The notes: generated by a model from the sequence alone, not told the origin. A DNA stretch of 64,000 nt from Bacillota bacterium (GCA_023421075.1 JAEZUM010000057.1:5688-69687); one strand, 5' to 3'; positions 15,608 to 25,983 are shown, numbered from the stretch's first letter. Numbers and translations: made by a program.

Positions 15608-17159
15608 ATAATACCCTCTTAATTCTTTTAAATATAGAATTCATATTTAAAACTCTTGTTATCAAATCTGTCATTTTCTGATACTCTTCCAAATGATGGC
15701 AAAACATCCATAGTATACAATTAGATATTAAAAGATTTATTACTAATTTAGGCATTAACCAAACTAAACCTCCTTCAGGTAATAATCCAGTAATCCAATA
15801 TCCAACCAAACAAATAAAAAAAGTACTAGTAGTATAAAATACCAATTTCTTTATATAAGCCCAAGGATTTCTACAAAATAGATATTTAAATAAATTATAA
15901 AAGATCCAGGGCATACCAATTAAAGCGATGCTTAGTATTGTAGATAATAAAACACCATAAATCCCTATGAACTGTATCATTACTAGATTCATTAATAAAT
16001 TACATACGGCTGTAACTAAAGGTCTAAAGCGATCAACGTGCCACATACCGGCAGCGTCTTTGTACAAATTTAACAACAAATTAATGCACCTTAGATAAAA
16101 GTAAATACAAAACAATATTACCATTAGAAATGATAACATTAATTCACTTCCCATCCATATTTTCATAAATGGTTGATACAAACATAAAAAGCAACTAGTA
16201 CAACATGATGTAATCCAAAATATAATGAAAGTAAAATTCTTAAAATCACTATAATTCTTATCAATACTTTCCACTATTAAGCTGTTACCGATTCCGGATG
16301 TACAAGCGCCAATAATAACCCCAATAATCCCCAATGCTGCCGATAAAATAAAAAAATAATTCTGATACATTGAAAGTGCTATTAAACCTAAAAATGCAGA
16401 TATAATTATAGAATCAGAGGAGTCCACTATGACACCCCCGATTTTTGAAGTAAAAAGATCTCTAATACGTTTATTTATTTCCTTAACAATCGACACATCT
16501 AATATTCCATAGGGTTTAATTTCTGGATACAATTTATCAACGATTTTTGCCACTACATAATTGTTAATAACTTGGAGCAAAATCGCCACGCCAAAGTAAG
16601 CATAGTAATTACGCAAAAAAATCAGGATAATAAACTGTAATATATATTGAAGTGTAGTCATAATAATGGAGCATTTTGCCAAAATATCATACCGTTGAAA
16701 TGCTGACAAAAGGCTACTTTTATATGAAAACATCCAATATGATAAAACTGAAACAGCCAAATTCATAATATATAAAATGAATATATTAATATCTGCCGGA
16801 ATGTTTCCATTAATTAAATTAGGAATAAAAGGCAATAAAATCATACCCAGTCCTAGTACAACTAATCCAATAAAACGATAATAACTTTTATATAATTTCA
16901 ATAGAGCACAAATAGTATAATTGTCATTTCGGGCAATAGGTTTATACATACTATAGATCATTGCGCTTCCAACACCTAACTCTGTTAAATTTAATACAGA
17001 TATGATTGAAAGAAACAAACTACTAAGACCCAAGTATTTAATACCCAAAAAGTAAATTACCGCTGTACGCATGAAAAACGGTATAATAATTTGATATAAT
17101 TTTAATAAAACATTAAATATTATACTCCTAACTGCATTTTTTGTTCTTTCAAATCTCAT
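15600..17159 (-). CDS. Wzx-type polysaccharide flippase
   Basis: Membrane protein of 519 residues with about 12-14 hydrophobic helices over its whole length and the usual beginning RSIIFNVLLKLYQIIIPFFMRTAVIYFLG, here covering residues 12-40, of the polysaccharide_synt/MATE-like exporters. It moves undecaprenyl-linked repeat units to the outer face, where Wzy joins them. Together with Wzy and Wzz-like proteins it shows a Wzx/Wzy-dependent pathway. ATG with AGGAG upstream; 11 bases after the pyruvyl transferase gene. Confidence 0.88.
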   Translation of the reverse strand: MRFERTKNAVRSIIFNVLLKLYQIIIPFFMRTAVIYFLGIKYLGLSSLFLSIISVLNLTELGVGSAMIYSMYKPIARNDNYTICALLKLYKSYYRFIGLVVLGLGMILLPFIPNLINGNIPADINIFILYIMNLAVSVLSYWMFSYKSSLLSAFQRYDILAKCSIIMTTLQYILQFIILIFLRNYYAYFGVAILLQVINNYVVAKIVDKLYPEIKPYGILDVSIVKEINKRIRDLFTSKIGGVIVDSSDSIIISAFLGLIALSMYQNYFFILSAALGIIGVIIGACTSGIGNSLIVESIDKNYSDFKNFTFIIFWITSCCTSCFLCLYQPFMKIWMGSELMLSFLMVILFCIYFYLRCINLLLNLYKDAAGMWHVDRFRPLVTAVCNLLMNLVMIQFIGIYGVLLSTILSIALIGMPWIFYNLFKYLFCRNPWAYIKKLVFYTTSTFFICLVGYWITGLLPEGGLVWLMPKLVINLLISNCILWMFCHHLEEYQKMTDLITRVLNMNSIFKRIKRVLYD

Positions 17160-17170
17160 TATTATCTCTC

Positions 17171-18235
17171 CTAATGTAACAATATCTTCTCAAAAAACCT
17201 ATTCACTTTTATATGTTCACCTTTTAGTATTGAATAAGCAATTTCATAATTATGCTCAGGTGAAAATTTCTCAATATCAACACCCCAATGGTCGTTCAAT
17301 CCAAAGATTTCAAAAAAAGTATCAAACCTCGAATTCATATTACCCAACCCATCATCTCTATCTAATACATAAAATTGCTTATCAAATATAAATGAAAATA
17401 TGCTTCCATGGTATGAATCAGTGATTACCAAAAAGGAATTATGGATTAAATATATAAATTCTGCTGGCCCAACACTGTCGTAAATCTTATCTTTCATTAT
17501 ATCTATAATATTACAATGATATTTTTTAGCTAAATCATTTATCTTATTAGATCTATCATCTGATAATTCACCAAGAAAATAAAGCAATATATAATTTGTT
17601 TTTTTAAAATCGGATCGACTAAATCCTACAGGCTTCTTCTCTAACGATATCCACTTATCTCTTGGTACATTTAATGTTGGATCAATTAATACTTCAACTT
17701 TTCTATTTATTAATTGCTCTACAATTTTTGCAGCTTGATATTCTCTGACCGATATATCATTAAAATTATGTAATCCATCAACATATTCCTTATTAAGATC
17801 TAAAGGAATGCTATTTACGCCAAAACTGGCAGCTATGGCTATATTTTTATGCTTAGAGGTGACTGGTTTAATATACTTTAGGCTTCCAAATACAGGATTC
17901 CAAATTTGATCACTACCATAAAAGATATATTCATAGGAAGCTTCATACTTTTCAATCATACTAAATACTCTATTTCTTGTTTTCTTAAGTTTACCTGAAA
18001 ACTTAAGAAAAAGCATATGTTTATAGTTTTTATTTTGAATTATTTTCTTCAGCCAGCAGCTTGGAGTATATAGGTTTAGATAATATCCAAACCCCTTCCT
18101 AACACCAGTACTTTCGATATTTTCAGTCTTTGTATATTTATTCAGCAAATAATACACTGCATAATTCTGTAGTCTATTTCCTAGATTCGAATAATCTGTT
18201 ATAGTTATAATTCCTATTTTTTTCTTTTCTTTCAT
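17171..18235 (-). CDS. Polysaccharide pyruvyl transferase
   Basis: Protein of 354 residues of the CsaB/polysaccharide pyruvyl transferase family, which moves pyruvate from phosphoenolpyruvate onto a sugar as a ketal. Landmarks are IGIITITDYSNLGNRLQNYA near the N-terminus, YIFYGSDQIWNP in the middle and the donor-site motif ITDSYHGSIFSFIF near residue 265. The paired F420-beta-like protein is downstream. The product would be a negatively charged polymer. Strong GAGGGGG site before the ATG. Confidence 0.88.
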   Translation of the reverse strand: MKEKKKIGIITITDYSNLGNRLQNYAVYYLLNKYTKTENIESTGVRKGFGYYLNLYTPSCWLKKIIQNKNYKHMLFLKFSGKLKKTRNRVFSMIEKYEASYEYIFYGSDQIWNPVFGSLKYIKPVTSKHKNIAIAASFGVNSIPLDLNKEYVDGLHNFNDISVREYQAAKIVEQLINRKVEVLIDPTLNVPRDKWISLEKKPVGFSRSDFKKTNYILLYFLGELSDDRSNKINDLAKKYHCNIIDIMKDKIYDSVGPAEFIYLIHNSFLVITDSYHGSIFSFIFDKQFYVLDRDDGLGNMNSRFDTFFEIFGLNDHWGVDIEKFSPEHNYEIAYSILKGEHIKVNRFFEKILLH

Positions 18236-18254
18236 ACGTTCCCCCTCATTTGTA

Positions 18255-19241
18255 TTATACTCTTAATATTCTACCGTATAAAAAAATCATTAAACTGTAT
18301 AATTTTATTTCAGATAGTTTCAAAATTATTTTTTGTATTTTACGTTCGAAACCACTACTATATAACACTGATTGAAGAACGTCATTACTCATTATTTTAT
18401 TCAACTCATTCTTCTTTTCAGTTTTAGTGAAATCTTCTGTCTTAATAAGAGATGGAAATAAAAAATACCAAAAATTGTCTCTTAGATGTCTTTGGGCATA
18501 ATTGAACAGTTCATCTTTAGTTCCCACACAACAATCTTTTATAAAATCAAATTCTTGCAAACAATTTTCAAGCATATTCTTATGATATCTTTTCATAGCA
18601 GAACCTGAAATATTAGTATAATAATCATAACCCTTAAAAGTTATAATCTTAATATTTTCAATCTGCTCTAAATACTTCATAACAAAACACGAATCTTCTG
18701 CAAAAGTCATATTTTCGGGAAAAAAATATTTAATTTTACTTCTAACAAACACTTTATTCCAAACTATATAGAGTAATCGCGATTTATCTAAGAAATTCAG
18801 TGCGTCTGCCATATTTTCCTTCTTATATGTAATTTCCTGTTGTATTGCTACACTTTCTTTAAAATCATCACTTATGGCATAATACCCATAAATAATTAAA
18901 TCATTATAATTTACCTGCTCTATTTGATAATGTAATCTTTCGCACAAATTAGGACTAATTGTATCATCACTATCTACGAATATTACAAAATCACCAGTAG
19001 CTTGTTGTAGTCCAAGATTCCTCGCCGAAGAGACGCCCCTGTTCTCTTTAGAAAAAACTAAGATTCTATCGTCTTTTGCAGCATATGAACTACAAATCTC
19101 AAGAGAACGATCTACAGAACCATCATCAACTATAATAAGTTCAAAATTATTAAAAGTCTGTATTAAGATACTATCTATACATCTTGAAATATATTTTTCA
19201 GCATTATACACAGGTGTAATAATAGAAAAACGCTTCTTCAT
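18255..19241 (-). CDS. Glycosyltransferase family 2
   Basis: GT-A transferase of 328 residues with FSIITPVYNAEKYISRCIDS, the site ELIIVDDGSVDRS and the metal motif DSDD in VIFVDSDDTISP. Its C-terminal part is basic and amphipathic, as in many capsule transferases that attach to the membrane. It begins one base after the stop of the preceding GT2 gene, with AAAGGAAG upstream. Sugar specificity cannot be read. It is 20 bases before the pyruvyl transferase gene. Confidence 0.9.
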   Translation of the reverse strand: MKKRFSIITPVYNAEKYISRCIDSILIQTFNNFELIIVDDGSVDRSLEICSSYAAKDDRILVFSKENRGVSSARNLGLQQATGDFVIFVDSDDTISPNLCERLHYQIEQVNYNDLIIYGYYAISDDFKESVAIQQEITYKKENMADALNFLDKSRLLYIVWNKVFVRSKIKYFFPENMTFAEDSCFVMKYLEQIENIKIITFKGYDYYTNISGSAMKRYHKNMLENCLQEFDFIKDCCVGTKDELFNYAQRHLRDNFWYFLFPSLIKTEDFTKTEKKNELNKIMSNDVLQSVLYSSGFERKIQKIILKLSEIKLYSLMIFLYGRILRV

Positions 19242-19242
19242 A

Positions 19243-20082
19243 CTATTGTTCTTCCTTTAATTTTAAAATGATTAAAATCCTTCTAATTATTAAATATGCC
19301 CATATTTTTACATTCTCAATGTAATAGCAACAATATACTAGCACTTTATTACATCCATTAATTTGTTTAAAATAACTCTTCCTTATTTTTTGTGGTATAA
19401 GGAACTGGTCACTAAATTTTCTTTTCTTACAATGCGATAATCCACTTACTAATATTCTATATGCTGTACCACTTTCCCTTGTATAATGCATTTCATATTT
19501 ACTTACTAATTTTAATAAAACATCATAATCTTCATAATAAGAATTTCCTTCTTCATAACCACCGATTTCCATGGCGATTTTTCTTGGCATACAGTAATCA
19601 CGTTGAACAAATGAATACGCATTTTTTTCTGTTAGTAACTTCATCAATATATTGCCTGAATAATACCTATCTTCTAAATCTTCATACATTACTTTACTAT
19701 ACTTATCAACAATAACTCTGCGAGAATATGTGAGTACTTGCCCTTGCTTTTTTTCAATCAATTCAATTTCATTTTTCAACTTATTAGTATTATAATAATA
19801 ATCATCACTATCTAAAAAAGTAATGATCTGTCCCGTTGCTGCATTTAAACCCACATTTCGAGCATGTGAAACACCTTTATTTTCATTGAGAAGTATTAAT
19901 TTTATTAGTTTATTTATGCAGGCATAATCATTAAGGATTTCAGTAGAATGATCCGTTGAACAGTCATCCACAACAATTATCTCTAAATTAGCATATGTTT
20001 GTCTTAATACACTCTCAATACATTCTTTGATATAATCCTCTTTGTTATAATTCGGTATAATTACCGATACAAGCTTGTTCAT
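19243..20082 (-). CDS. Glycosyltransferase family 2
   Basis: GT-A transferase of 279 residues with VSVIIPNYNKEDYIKECIES, IIVVDDCSTDHSTEIL and DSDD in ITFLDSDDYYY. The frame is open for 17 codons upstream, but the ATG at 20082 has GAGGTG five bases before it and gives MNKLVSVIIPNYN, the natural N-terminus. The end (RRILIILKLKEEQ) is hydrophobic and basic. It follows the Wzy gene by 58 bases. Confidence 0.88.
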   Translation of the reverse strand: MNKLVSVIIPNYNKEDYIKECIESVLRQTYANLEIIVVDDCSTDHSTEILNDYACINKLIKLILLNENKGVSHARNVGLNAATGQIITFLDSDDYYYNTNKLKNEIELIEKKQGQVLTYSRRVIVDKYSKVMYEDLEDRYYSGNILMKLLTEKNAYSFVQRDYCMPRKIAMEIGGYEEGNSYYEDYDVLLKLVSKYEMHYTRESGTAYRILVSGLSHCKKRKFSDQFLIPQKIRKSYFKQINGCNKVLVYCCYYIENVKIWAYLIIRRILIILKLKEEQ

Positions 20083-20140
20083 ATTCACCTCTTTATAAAA
20101 ACCAAGTATAATTAAATATAAACCCTTAGGCATTTTTCAA

Positions 20141-21313
20141 TTATGTTTCATTAATTGTTATTATTTTCTTCCTCTTTACATTTTCTGGATTTGGAATAAT
20201 ATATAATACACTAAACATAACGAAAATAATATAGTTTACTAACACACTCTCAGTTATCGATACGATCCAAATTATACTTACACAAAATATAAGACTTTGA
20301 TATAATTTATTATCAAGATATTTTTTTGTTTTATTTGATATAATATAAATAATTATCCCAAAAAGTAAAAGCCTTATTATCCCTCCACGAAATAGAATCT
20401 CTAATAATCCATTATGACAATACACATCACCCAAAATTCTTTCTTCTTGTTCCTGTCCCAAATTTCCATATCCTAACAGAATTTTATCTGGAATTTTTTT
20501 TATTGATGTGTCCCAAACATTTGTCCTACCCGTAAAAGTAAGATCTTTATGTAATAAATCTTCTATGATAAAAGAAAAAACGTTTTGAATACGTAAAAAT
20601 ACAATGGCGAAATTAGTAAATAAAAACAATAGAAAACTTTTAAATAAACTTAATTTCCATTGAATAAAAATATTTAATATTATTAATAAATCTAAGACTA
20701 AAATACCAAATAATCCTGTGACACTCCAGGTATGAATGAAAGTGTAATTAATTGTCATTATTAAGATAATAGGACGTATTACTTTCCCCTTATAATATAT
20801 ATACAATAGTGCCCAAAAATAAGCTGTTAAAAGATATGATATAAATCCGTTATCGTAACCTAATGCACCATAAAAGCTACCATAAATATCTGGTCCTTTT
20901 TGAATTACAGTAATCAGGTTATAATATGTCATGATCTCAAAAATAATCATAAACGGATTAATTAATAGTTCAAAGTTATCAGAAAATAGATCCAGCAATA
21001 AAATAAGGCATGTAAATCGACTTAAGGCAACAATATCAATATAACCATTATTTAAATATGTAGAAAAAGCCTGACACATTTGCATGATTATTAATAGTAA
21101 CGAATTAATATTAGGTATTTTTCGATATATATATAACATACCTAACAAAAACATAGTGCCGAGTAATTGCAAACTATTCCATTTTGTGAAAATTAAAGTT
21201 GGCAATAAGTTTGCCAAACCACCATACCAAATACTTAATTGAGCTAAAATAAATATTACTATTAATCCTATTAACTTAAATAAAGAAAAACTCAATTTTG
21301 TATATATTTTCAC
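20141..21313 (-). CDS. Wzy-type polysaccharide polymerase
   Basis: Very hydrophobic protein of 390 residues with about 10-11 membrane helices and a larger loop containing FTGRTNVWDTSIKKIPDKILLG, residues of the O-antigen ligase/polymerase type (Wzy_C-like TGRxxxW), then a Gly-rich NLGQEQEE stretch and HNGLLEILFRGG. It joins repeat units outside the membrane. The start is GTG with GAGGTG upstream. A position between glycosyltransferases is normal for Wzy genes. Confidence 0.82.
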   Translation of the reverse strand: MKIYTKLSFSLFKLIGLIVIFILAQLSIWYGGLANLLPTLIFTKWNSLQLLGTMFLLGMLYIYRKIPNINSLLLIIMQMCQAFSTYLNNGYIDIVALSRFTCLILLLDLFSDNFELLINPFMIIFEIMTYYNLITVIQKGPDIYGSFYGALGYDNGFISYLLTAYFWALLYIYYKGKVIRPIILIMTINYTFIHTWSVTGLFGILVLDLLIILNIFIQWKLSLFKSFLLFLFTNFAIVFLRIQNVFSFIIEDLLHKDLTFTGRTNVWDTSIKKIPDKILLGYGNLGQEQEERILGDVYCHNGLLEILFRGGIIRLLLFGIIIYIISNKTKKYLDNKLYQSLIFCVSIIWIVSITESVLVNYIIFVMFSVLYIIPNPENVKRKKIITINET

Positions 21314-21370
21314 AATTCACCTCTAATGTTCCTATGCAATATCGGATTTGTGCCTTTGAAGTTAACCTCA

Positions 21371-22477
21371 TTACATTCCAGAGGTTACAAAGTATCTATT
21401 TATGTTATCAATATGCGACAAGGCTATATTTTCCATTATGTTCCCTTGTATTTTACAAATATTTTCTTTACCTTGATTGGAACGTAATTCTCTATTATCA
21501 ATATATTTGTTCAATATCATTGTCAGTTCATCTATATTATCAAAGGTATAAATTGCCCCATTTTCATTTGATATCATTTCCAGTCCAGCGACACACATAT
21601 TAGTTGTAACAATGGGTAAGCCACATGCCATCGCTTCATTAACTACTAATCCCCATATATCTTCTCTTGTAGGTAATACAAAGATATCCGAAGCCTTATA
21701 ATAATTAAATATCTTTTCTTTTGGCATAAATTCATACAATTCTACATTTTGAATATTATACTTATTTATCATTTCTAAATAATTATGCTGTTCACTACCA
21801 CCACCTATCAGAATGAGATGGACATTTTCCTTACTATTAAGTTGCTTCCATGCTGATAGCAACAAATCATATCCTTTTCTTTTTATAAATTGACCCACAG
21901 AAATAACATATGTATCATCTTCCTTCAGTCCCATATTCTTCCTAATATTTCTTTTATCCTCCTCAGATATAGGTTTATTCATAATATCCTTCGATGTGAG
22001 TGAAGTGAAATTGTGTACTCTGATATTTTCTATCCTCGCTTTATAATGAAGATAATATTTTGTTGCCATATTGCCAGATGAAAAACATAATGCAGCATGA
22101 CTGAACATATATGTTTTCAAAATATCTTTTAATAAATTTTTATTAATAAAAGCACCATCTAAATTTGTAAAACATGGCACTTTCGCTATAATTCCACATA
22201 TCATTGCAATAACTCCCGGTAAAATACATGCATTATAGCATAAGATAAAATCATATTTTTTTATATGCATACAATATTTTCCAAATACTTTTTTATCACT
22301 ATTATTATTTAGTATATAAAATTTTATAGAAGATGACTTTACCGTATAATCATCACTTCGCTCTTGATCATTCGCTTTTTCAAAAAATATATCTAGCTTG
22401 TATTCTTGTGATAGCTTCTCAAAAACAGATATTCTATACGGCGAAGGAAATTCAGCAACAACTAATCCCTTTTTCAT
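21371..22477 (-). CDS. Glycosyltransferase family 4
   Basis: GT-B transferase of 368 residues. The N-terminal VVAEFPSPYRISVFEKLSQEY is the typical start of capsule GT4 enzymes; the donor half has VISVGQFIKRKGYDLLLSAW and the E-x7-E motif in PTREDIWGLVVNEAMACGLPIV. It overlaps the stop of the upstream GT2 gene by four bases (ATGA), a sign of coupled translation. Donor sugar unknown. Confidence 0.88.
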   Translation of the reverse strand: MKKGLVVAEFPSPYRISVFEKLSQEYKLDIFFEKANDQERSDDYTVKSSSIKFYILNNNSDKKVFGKYCMHIKKYDFILCYNACILPGVIAMICGIIAKVPCFTNLDGAFINKNLLKDILKTYMFSHAALCFSSGNMATKYYLHYKARIENIRVHNFTSLTSKDIMNKPISEEDKRNIRKNMGLKEDDTYVISVGQFIKRKGYDLLLSAWKQLNSKENVHLILIGGGSEQHNYLEMINKYNIQNVELYEFMPKEKIFNYYKASDIFVLPTREDIWGLVVNEAMACGLPIVTTNMCVAGLEMISNENGAIYTFDNIDELTMILNKYIDNRELRSNQGKENICKIQGNIMENIALSHIDNINRYFVTSGM

Positions 22478-23304
22478 ATTACTTCCTCTCTAACCTTAGG
22501 TAACAGTTTATAATAATTTCTGAATTGTCTAATTACTCTTGATGGTAGATATAATAATGGAGTAGTTAGAAAAATAAATATAAATCTATAGATTGGGTTA
22601 TAAGGACACCGCTTACTAAATAGTATTTTAATACTTAACTTACTATGTTCCTTAGCCCCAGTTGAACTAGTATTAAAATAAAACTTCAAGTTATCAAATG
22701 CTTTAATCTTTAACCCTTTCTTGCTTGCCCGAAAAGTGAATTCATAATCAGATAAATAATGCGGTAGCAGAATTGGGTGAAATCCCCCAATTCTTTTCAA
22801 ATCCTTAACTTTCAAAAATAATGATTGTGTGGCTGCAATATTTCCCTCTGCTGTTACATCCAGAAGTTCTATCTCTCCACTTTTTGAATTAAACATTAAA
22901 ACACCATTCTCTCTTTCCTTAGTTTTAGAACAGAATCCATTACCAACTACTAACGTATCCGGATGTTCCAATATTATGTTTACTCCTGTCTCAATGTAAG
23001 ATGGCTCATATGTATTATCATCATTACTAAATACAACAATATCTTCCGAGGGGATGTGATTTGACATAATCCATTTATATGCCATTTGCATTGCTCCTCC
23101 CCACCAAAGATTACCATTCCCTTTTAAAATTGTTGCCTTAGTTGGCATCTCATCCTCTACCATAATACTTGTTCCGTCCGTTGAGCCATCGTCAACTAAT
23201 ATCAAATGAATCGAATCATAAATGCTTTGTTGCTTCAGGCTTTCAATAAACTGAGATGTAATATTCTTTCGATTATGTGATGCTGTAATAATATGAACCT
23301 TCAT
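22474..23304 (-). CDS. Glycosyltransferase family 2 (rhamnosyltransferase-like)
   Basis: GT-A transferase of 276 residues. VHIITASHNRKNITSQFIESL, LILVDDGSTDGT and the metal site DDN in VVFSNDDNTYEP are seen, with GNLWWGGAMQMAYKW, which is common in rhamnosyl- and related GT2 enzymes. A single hydrophobic stretch near residues 240-258 (PIYRFIFIFLTTPLLYLP) may anchor it to the membrane. Coupled to the downstream GT4 by a four-base overlap. Specificity is inference. Confidence 0.85.
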   Translation of the reverse strand: MKVHIITASHNRKNITSQFIESLKQQSIYDSIHLILVDDGSTDGTSIMVEDEMPTKATILKGNGNLWWGGAMQMAYKWIMSNHIPSEDIVVFSNDDNTYEPSYIETGVNIILEHPDTLVVGNGFCSKTKERENGVLMFNSKSGEIELLDVTAEGNIAATQSLFLKVKDLKRIGGFHPILLPHYLSDYEFTFRASKKGLKIKAFDNLKFYFNTSSTGAKEHSKLSIKILFSKRCPYNPIYRFIFIFLTTPLLYLPSRVIRQFRNYYKLLPKVREEVI

Positions 23305-23350
23305 TTAATATCTCCTCATAAATGCAACTCATAAATGTAATTTTACCTTT

Positions 23351-23932
23351 TTAGGTCATAAGCTTCTTTAAGACTCTGGCCGGATTTCCACCTATTACGG
23401 TTCCTTCTTCAAATTCTCCAGAAACTACTGCACCTGCTCCAACCACGCATCCATCGCCTAAAACAGTTCCTTTTAAAATGATAGCATTGCAACCAATGAA
23501 ACAATTCTTTCCGATTTTTACCTCTTTACTTGGAATTAAATCATTCTCTACTGGTCCATCCTTCATAACTGATAGCTGATTACGTGCTTCGAATTCGATT
23601 GGATGAAAGTCATTATCTAAGATTTTTGAATTTCCACCAATACAAGTATTATCACCTATATAAATACCTTTCCTGGAATAAATGGTAACACCAGAAATCC
23701 CCACGTTATTACCAATTATAATCTCAGCAACTGGTGTCCTAGTACATATGATTGTCCTACTATAAAGTCCAACTAAATTGGATAAGAAGCTGGATTTAAT
23801 AGTTACACAATCACCAATTAGTAATTTGGCTCCTTTTTGATTGAAAATAACAGGCATACCTTTTAATAAAAGATTTCTTCCATACTTAATATTTTGAAGA
23901 CGAAGTATTATTTTGTAATAATTACTGTTCAT
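23351..23932 (-). CDS. Left-handed beta-helix O-acetyltransferase
   Basis: Protein of 193 residues with hexapeptide repeats (IGNNVGISGVTIYSRKGIYIG, then IGKNCFIGCNAIILKGTVLG, shown here as residues around 95-115 and 140-160) and the ending GGNPARVLKKL. DNDFHPIE carries the catalytic His. It acetylates a sugar of the repeat unit using acetyl-CoA. A GTG at 23950 also opens the frame; the ATG at 23932 with GGGGAAAAG upstream is chosen. It starts 11 bases after the preceding GT4. Confidence 0.82.
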   Translation of the reverse strand: MNSNYYKIILRLQNIKYGRNLLLKGMPVIFNQKGAKLLIGDCVTIKSSFLSNLVGLYSRTIICTRTPVAEIIIGNNVGISGVTIYSRKGIYIGDNTCIGGNSKILDNDFHPIEFEARNQLSVMKDGPVENDLIPSKEVKIGKNCFIGCNAIILKGTVLGDGCVVGAGAVVSGEFEEGTVIGGNPARVLKKLMT

Positions 23933-23943
23933 AGTCTTTTCCC

Positions 23944-25221
23944 CTAACACGTCAGAATTTCTTGTATATATCGATTAATTGATATAGTCATTTTCAAAAA
24001 TTCTTCCAAATATTTTCTACCATTATCCCCCATCTTGTATGTTTCCAATGTATTCGAATTATTCACAAACCACATAATATTTCTTTTTATACTCTCATAA
24101 TTTCCCGGCTCACATACTAAGCCACAATCTGTCTGCTCAATAATTAGCCTTGCCTCAGATCCTACTTCTAAAACCCCTAAAATAGGTTTGGCAGTCGCCA
24201 TACATCCATATATCTTAGAGGGGACTGATACCCCTTTTATACTTTTCGCACTAACGCACCAATGAACATCTGCCGCATTTAGACTGTAGTTTAATTTTTC
24301 TTTTTCTTGATATGGAATAAAGACTACATTATTAAGTTGAAGATCATTTTTAATCTTCTCTAGATCACTCTTAATACTACCAGAACCAACAAATACAAAT
24401 CTCACTTCTCTCCCATCATTAGTTTTAACATTCTGCGGAATCTCACTAATAGTCTTTAGTATATTGATCAAATCATAATACAAACCAAGATTCCCGCTAT
24501 ACATGATTATATATTTACCGTTTAGCTCATAATTATCTAAAAATTCTATTACACCTAAGTTATCCTTACCTAATGGATATACTTTTTCTTCATCGATCCA
24601 GTTATTGATTACGGAGTAATCTGGAACATTTTTATTATTAAAACGCTTAACAAGAGTGGTCTCCATATCCCTACCAACTAAAATTACTTTATTTGCACAT
24701 CTACAACTCCATTTGTCTAGTAGCATCATTATATATAGAACTACTGTATTCTTGTTATAACCCGTTGCAAGTATCTGTTCTGGATTAAAATCCTGGATAT
24801 TATACACACTTTTTGCAAATTTTAATACTTTTCCCCATATACCAAGTAATCCTCCTATAATAGGTGGCTGGCTAATTGAATATACATAATCTATCTTCCC
24901 AACTTTTGTTGTTGCCCACATAGCACGAAATAAGTATGATAAAATATTCATTATGCGACTTCTCTTATCCGATTTATCAAACTCTGGAACACGTACACGT
25001 ATGATACTAACCCCATCAATATTATCAAAGTGATACTTCTTTGACTTATAATATTCAGTTACTGAACCTATGTATGAGGGCACAACGCAAATTACCGTTA
25101 TATCAAATACATCTAACATTCCCTCCGCCAGCTCTTTCAATATTTGTCCTGTGGATGCAACATCAGGGTAATAATAATGTGCGTATATTAATAATTTTTT
25201 CTTATCTAAATACTGAGGCAT
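23944..25221 (-). CDS. Glycosyltransferase family 4, WbuB/WcaI-like
   Basis: GT-B transferase of 425 residues. The start LLIYAHYYYPDVASTGQILKEL is typical of the WbuB/WcaI group that adds the second sugar in many O-unit and capsule pathways. The acceptor half has YSISQPPIIGGLLGIWGKVL and VYNIQDFNPEQILATG; the donor half has YIIMYSGNLGLYYDL and VPSKIYGCMATAKPILGVLE. It is the first glycosyltransferase of the operon, right after the chain-length regulators. AGGAGAG before the ATG. Confidence 0.87.
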   Translation of the reverse strand: MPQYLDKKKLLIYAHYYYPDVASTGQILKELAEGMLDVFDITVICVVPSYIGSVTEYYKSKKYHFDNIDGVSIIRVRVPEFDKSDKRSRIMNILSYLFRAMWATTKVGKIDYVYSISQPPIIGGLLGIWGKVLKFAKSVYNIQDFNPEQILATGYNKNTVVLYIMMLLDKWSCRCANKVILVGRDMETTLVKRFNNKNVPDYSVINNWIDEEKVYPLGKDNLGVIEFLDNYELNGKYIIMYSGNLGLYYDLINILKTISEIPQNVKTNDGREVRFVFVGSGSIKSDLEKIKNDLQLNNVVFIPYQEKEKLNYSLNAADVHWCVSAKSIKGVSVPSKIYGCMATAKPILGVLEVGSEARLIIEQTDCGLVCEPGNYESIKRNIMWFVNNSNTLETYKMGDNGRKYLEEFLKMTISINRYIQEILTC

Positions 25222-25254
25222 CAGATATCTCTCCTAAAACAAGAATTATTCGAA

Positions 25255-25935
25255 TTAATAATTAAGGTTTGTCCAATTCAATATATTTTTCCACGTAATA
25301 ATTTTTTTCTTTACTTCAACCTTATTAAAAACACAACCCAGTATCTTGCAATTACTTTTTTCTAAATGCTCTATCATTTTTTGAGCTTTTTTATAACTGG
25401 TTTTCCCTGGTTCCATTACAATAACTGAAGCATTACATTCCTTAGCAATGATAACAGCATCTATATTCTTATCCATAGAAGCACAATCGATTATGATATA
25501 ATCGCATACACCACTTAAAGTTTTTAGCAATTCCTTGAATAAATCTTTTTCAAGTAATTCTGTTGCATCACCCAAATCCTTCCCTGCATAAATAAGATAT
25601 AATTGACTTATTCCCGACTTATAAACAATATCTGAAATTATCCTTTCTTCTCTCAGATAATCACATAAGCCATAAACTTCTTGATCTATGCCAAATCTCT
25701 TATTGAAAGATTGATTCCGAATGTTCGCATCTATATAAACTACTTTTTTCCCAGCATCTGCAAATCCTTTTGCAACGTGGTAAGATACCTCTGATTTACC
25801 ATCTTTTGCAAGTGTACTCGTAAAGACGATAGATTTAATATCTTCACCATAAAATTTTATATTGGTTCTCAACATTCCATATGCCTGCCTAGATCTAGAA
25901 TCTAATTCACTAACAGCTTGATAAACTGTATCCAT
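25255..25935 (-). CDS. CpsD-type tyrosine kinase (BY-kinase)
   Basis: Cytoplasmic BY-kinase of 226 residues that works with the Wzz/CpsC-like protein encoded upstream to control chain length and export. The P-loop is altered but usable (FTSTLAKDGKSE, residues 38-49), Walker A' is KVVYIDANIR and Walker B is YIIIDCAS. Unlike typical CpsD proteins it has no Tyr-rich tail; the end is WKNILNWTNLNY with a single Tyr, so autophosphorylation on a cluster is unlikely. ATG with AAAGGA at 11 bases. Confidence 0.85.
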   Translation of the reverse strand: MDTVYQAVSELDSRSRQAYGMLRTNIKFYGEDIKSIVFTSTLAKDGKSEVSYHVAKGFADAGKKVVYIDANIRNQSFNKRFGIDQEVYGLCDYLREERIISDIVYKSGISQLYLIYAGKDLGDATELLEKDLFKELLKTLSGVCDYIIIDCASMDKNIDAVIIAKECNASVIVMEPGKTSYKKAQKMIEHLEKSNCKILGCVFNKVEVKKKIITWKNILNWTNLNY

Positions 25936-25983
25936 CTTAATTAATTCCTTTACAAATATAGAAGTTATAATTACATTGACTGT

